Of a DNA stretch of 64,000 nt, positions 62,350-64,000 are shown one piece after another (within the stretch, counting starts at the first letter, position 1; every line of letters starts with the position of its first letter). The notes beneath the pieces were generated by a model. It had not been told where the DNA came from. It worked only from the letters and a program-made list of their open reading frames with translations, and made no database searches. The position numbers and the translations under genes were made by a program. Source of the DNA: Oegoconia quadripuncta (taxonomy: Eukaryota > Arthropoda > Insecta > Lepidoptera > Autostichidae); assembly GCA_949316235.1 (NCBI GenBank), contig OX438742.1, positions 12,399,315 through 12,463,314 of the forward strand. The letters run 5' to 3'.

Positions 62350-64000
62350 GTAAGAAAGTTTTATTTTATATGCCACGAGATCTCTAATTGGTAATTTTAG
62401 TTAACGACAAATTATATATTTGTTGACAAATTAGATAATTCTAACGGTTAATTACTCAAATTCTTGATTTTCCTTAATAAGTTGCCTACAGCAAATTTCG
62501 ACGTAAAATACCTACCTACATACTTTTTGTAATATAAGTCAATACTTCTTTTTCTATCTTCCAATGCACTTGCCCACAATAACATTATATTTTCTTCGTG
62601 CTTTCATTTAATCTTTGCCAATAATAAATACATATACATACATACCCACTAAAAGGAAGTTTTTGTAGGAGTTGTAGGTACTCACCTACTCATCTGATCC
62701 TTATCTACTACACTAGTTCCACATTAAAACTGTCTCTTTACCAGTTTCCATTGATTTGCTGGGCTTGGATTTCTTATTTCTAAAAATAAAATACACTAAC
62801 TTCGTTTACATAATAATTAACAAACCAATTCCATTCCAGTAACCACATCTTAATCATTTGTTGTTAATAGTTTAGGATATATGGTCTTGAAGTTCTGCAA
62901 TAAAAAATAATAACTAAAAGGAAGTGAAGCTTTAACACTACATGCACCCCTTTCGTGACCTGTACAAATGTGTAGGTAGAAAATAATTAATCATCATTCA
63001 GAAATGTGGGTTAACATTATTTTAACTTAACTACCATCTATTAATTTATTAAAAAAAACAAGACACTTGGACAAAGATTACATTTGCCTTCCTAAAAAGA
63101 TGGTAAAACTAATTCTATTCCCAATGTAACCTTGTTCCTAACATGATCCATGGTGTTTTTCCCACATTAACCTCATGGTAATCAACTACAAGCCTACTCT
63201 CAAACTCCAAATATAAGTTTAAAGCTAGAAAGTATCCAGGCAATGTCCAATAATAATAGTCACAATAATTAAAAATTATTACGGATCTCCTCCGTGGGTC
63301 AATGTAACTTCGGACTTTTTTTAGATGTAAATTTCTTTGACATGTTCTGAGACATAAACTGTTTCTTGATGTTATAACAAAGTGCCCGATACTTATCATC
63401 CCTTTTTGAGTTGGTCAGCATACATTATTCACAGATTTCTACTAATAGAATTTTCAGTCCTTCCTTTTGATGATTCTTTCTCCCCCACTTTTCAGAGCAT
63501 TTAAAACTGTCATTAAATTGCTATTCCAACTAATATGATTGTGCCACCCTTTAAGACCATTTGTTGTTCTGTCTTTTCTTGCTAACACCAAACTTCTATG
63601 ATCCTCTCATCTTGTAACCAACGTAAAGGATTAATCTCTGTAGTGTTAAAAATCACAGTCCTTACGTAATATTAATGATAAGAGATAAATATACAATACA
63701 TTCTTAAACTATGTTCTAAAATAAAATAAAGAACAGCACTCACTTATAAACTCTTTATTAAACAAACTTTGTATATTAGAAGTGATTGAGGTTTGTTATA
63801 TAATGCAATTACATTGATGTCAGTTGAAATTTGGTATCTACTGTGTGTTTTTATCTGTCAAGTTAGTTTGGTGTCCAATATATGAGTTTCCATTAAGAAC
63901 TTATTGGGACAACAATATTCTAACAAGTCCCAACTTTTCATTAATTAATTAACTTTCCTAATCATTATTATAACAATAATCTGGTATAATTCGGCTTTTT
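62350..64000. other. No gene recognised
   Basis: AT-rich. A minus-strand frame at 63115-63399 (94 codons, MISIGHFVITSRNSLCLRT...) has no recognised domain. Minus-strand AATAAAGAG near 63750 and plus-strand AATAAAG near 63727 could be polyadenylation signals, but no gene can be tied to them. Confidence 0.4.

Noticed and set aside
63115..63399. A 94-codon minus-strand gene
   Set aside because: No domain is recognised, the composition matches surrounding AT-rich DNA and there is no supporting splice or promoter signal.

Overview
The window reads as a transposon-rich intergenic stretch of an insect nuclear genome, most likely a moth or butterfly (Lepidoptera). The basis is an AT-rich background, two short-repeat families I recognise as lepidopteran (a tRNA-headed SINE at 22700-22985, and a 'GGATGTCnTAAAAGGCGACTAAGGGA'-type repeat at 45765-46078), and a mix of Ty3/Gypsy, BEL/Pao, Copia, RNase H-bearing LINE, CR1/Jockey-like LINE, Tc1/mariner and foldback MITE sequences. 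I found no intact single-copy host gene, rRNA, functional tRNA or CRISPR array. The only host-like coding remnant is a decayed three-exon THAP-domain gene or THAP transposase (21497-22380).

Layout. 1-291: tandem repeat. 628-7139: Gypsy element 'B' split by Gypsy element 'A' on the minus strand (1758-6479, TSD TTGAA). 7285-11865: decayed copy of an RNase H-bearing LINE, split by a CR1/Jockey-like LINE (8087-9312). 11866-17200: a second RNase H-bearing LINE on the minus strand, nearly full length but broken. 17201-27075: low-coding region with a Tc1 derivative (17923-18330), the THAP remnant, a SINE, LINE tails, a Harbinger-like remnant, a long direct repeat, and an array of about 147-bp palindromic units (25005-25590). 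27076-32138: structurally intact RNase H-bearing LINE, both ORFs open. 32663-37153: structurally intact Gypsy element 'D' with a single 1376-codon gag-pol frame and TSD ATAG. 38173-40292: structurally intact Tc1/mariner-type transposon with 268-bp TIRs. 40742-42705: Copia fragment. 43858-52838: Gypsy element 'C', interrupted by a second mariner-type transposon (45552-47417, itself carrying a SINE), by a CR1/Jockey-like LINE (48259-51159, itself carrying foldback MITE 1) and by foldback MITE 2 (51709-51971). 52839-60846: decayed copy 'A2' of a Gypsy family related to A, split by a BEL/Pao element (52992-58316, TSD ATAGG). 60847-64000: no assignable gene.

The window holds a record of successive insertions. 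Nesting reaches three levels in element C, and target-site duplications confirm the order at several joints (TTGAA, ATAG, ATAGG and several TA sites). Three elements (the LINE at 27 kb, Gypsy D and the mariner at 38 kb) keep open frames and near-identical terminal repeats or an A-rich tail, so they are probably recent arrivals. Most of the others carry frameshifts, stops, internal deletions or catalytic-residue losses. I did not find a convincing undescribed system. The best candidates for follow-up are the 147-bp palindromic array, the mariner family with a 40-residue D-D spacing and long TIRs, the two MITEs that share a core but not their termini, and the THAP remnant. All identifications come from reading motifs and comparing repeats by eye within the window.
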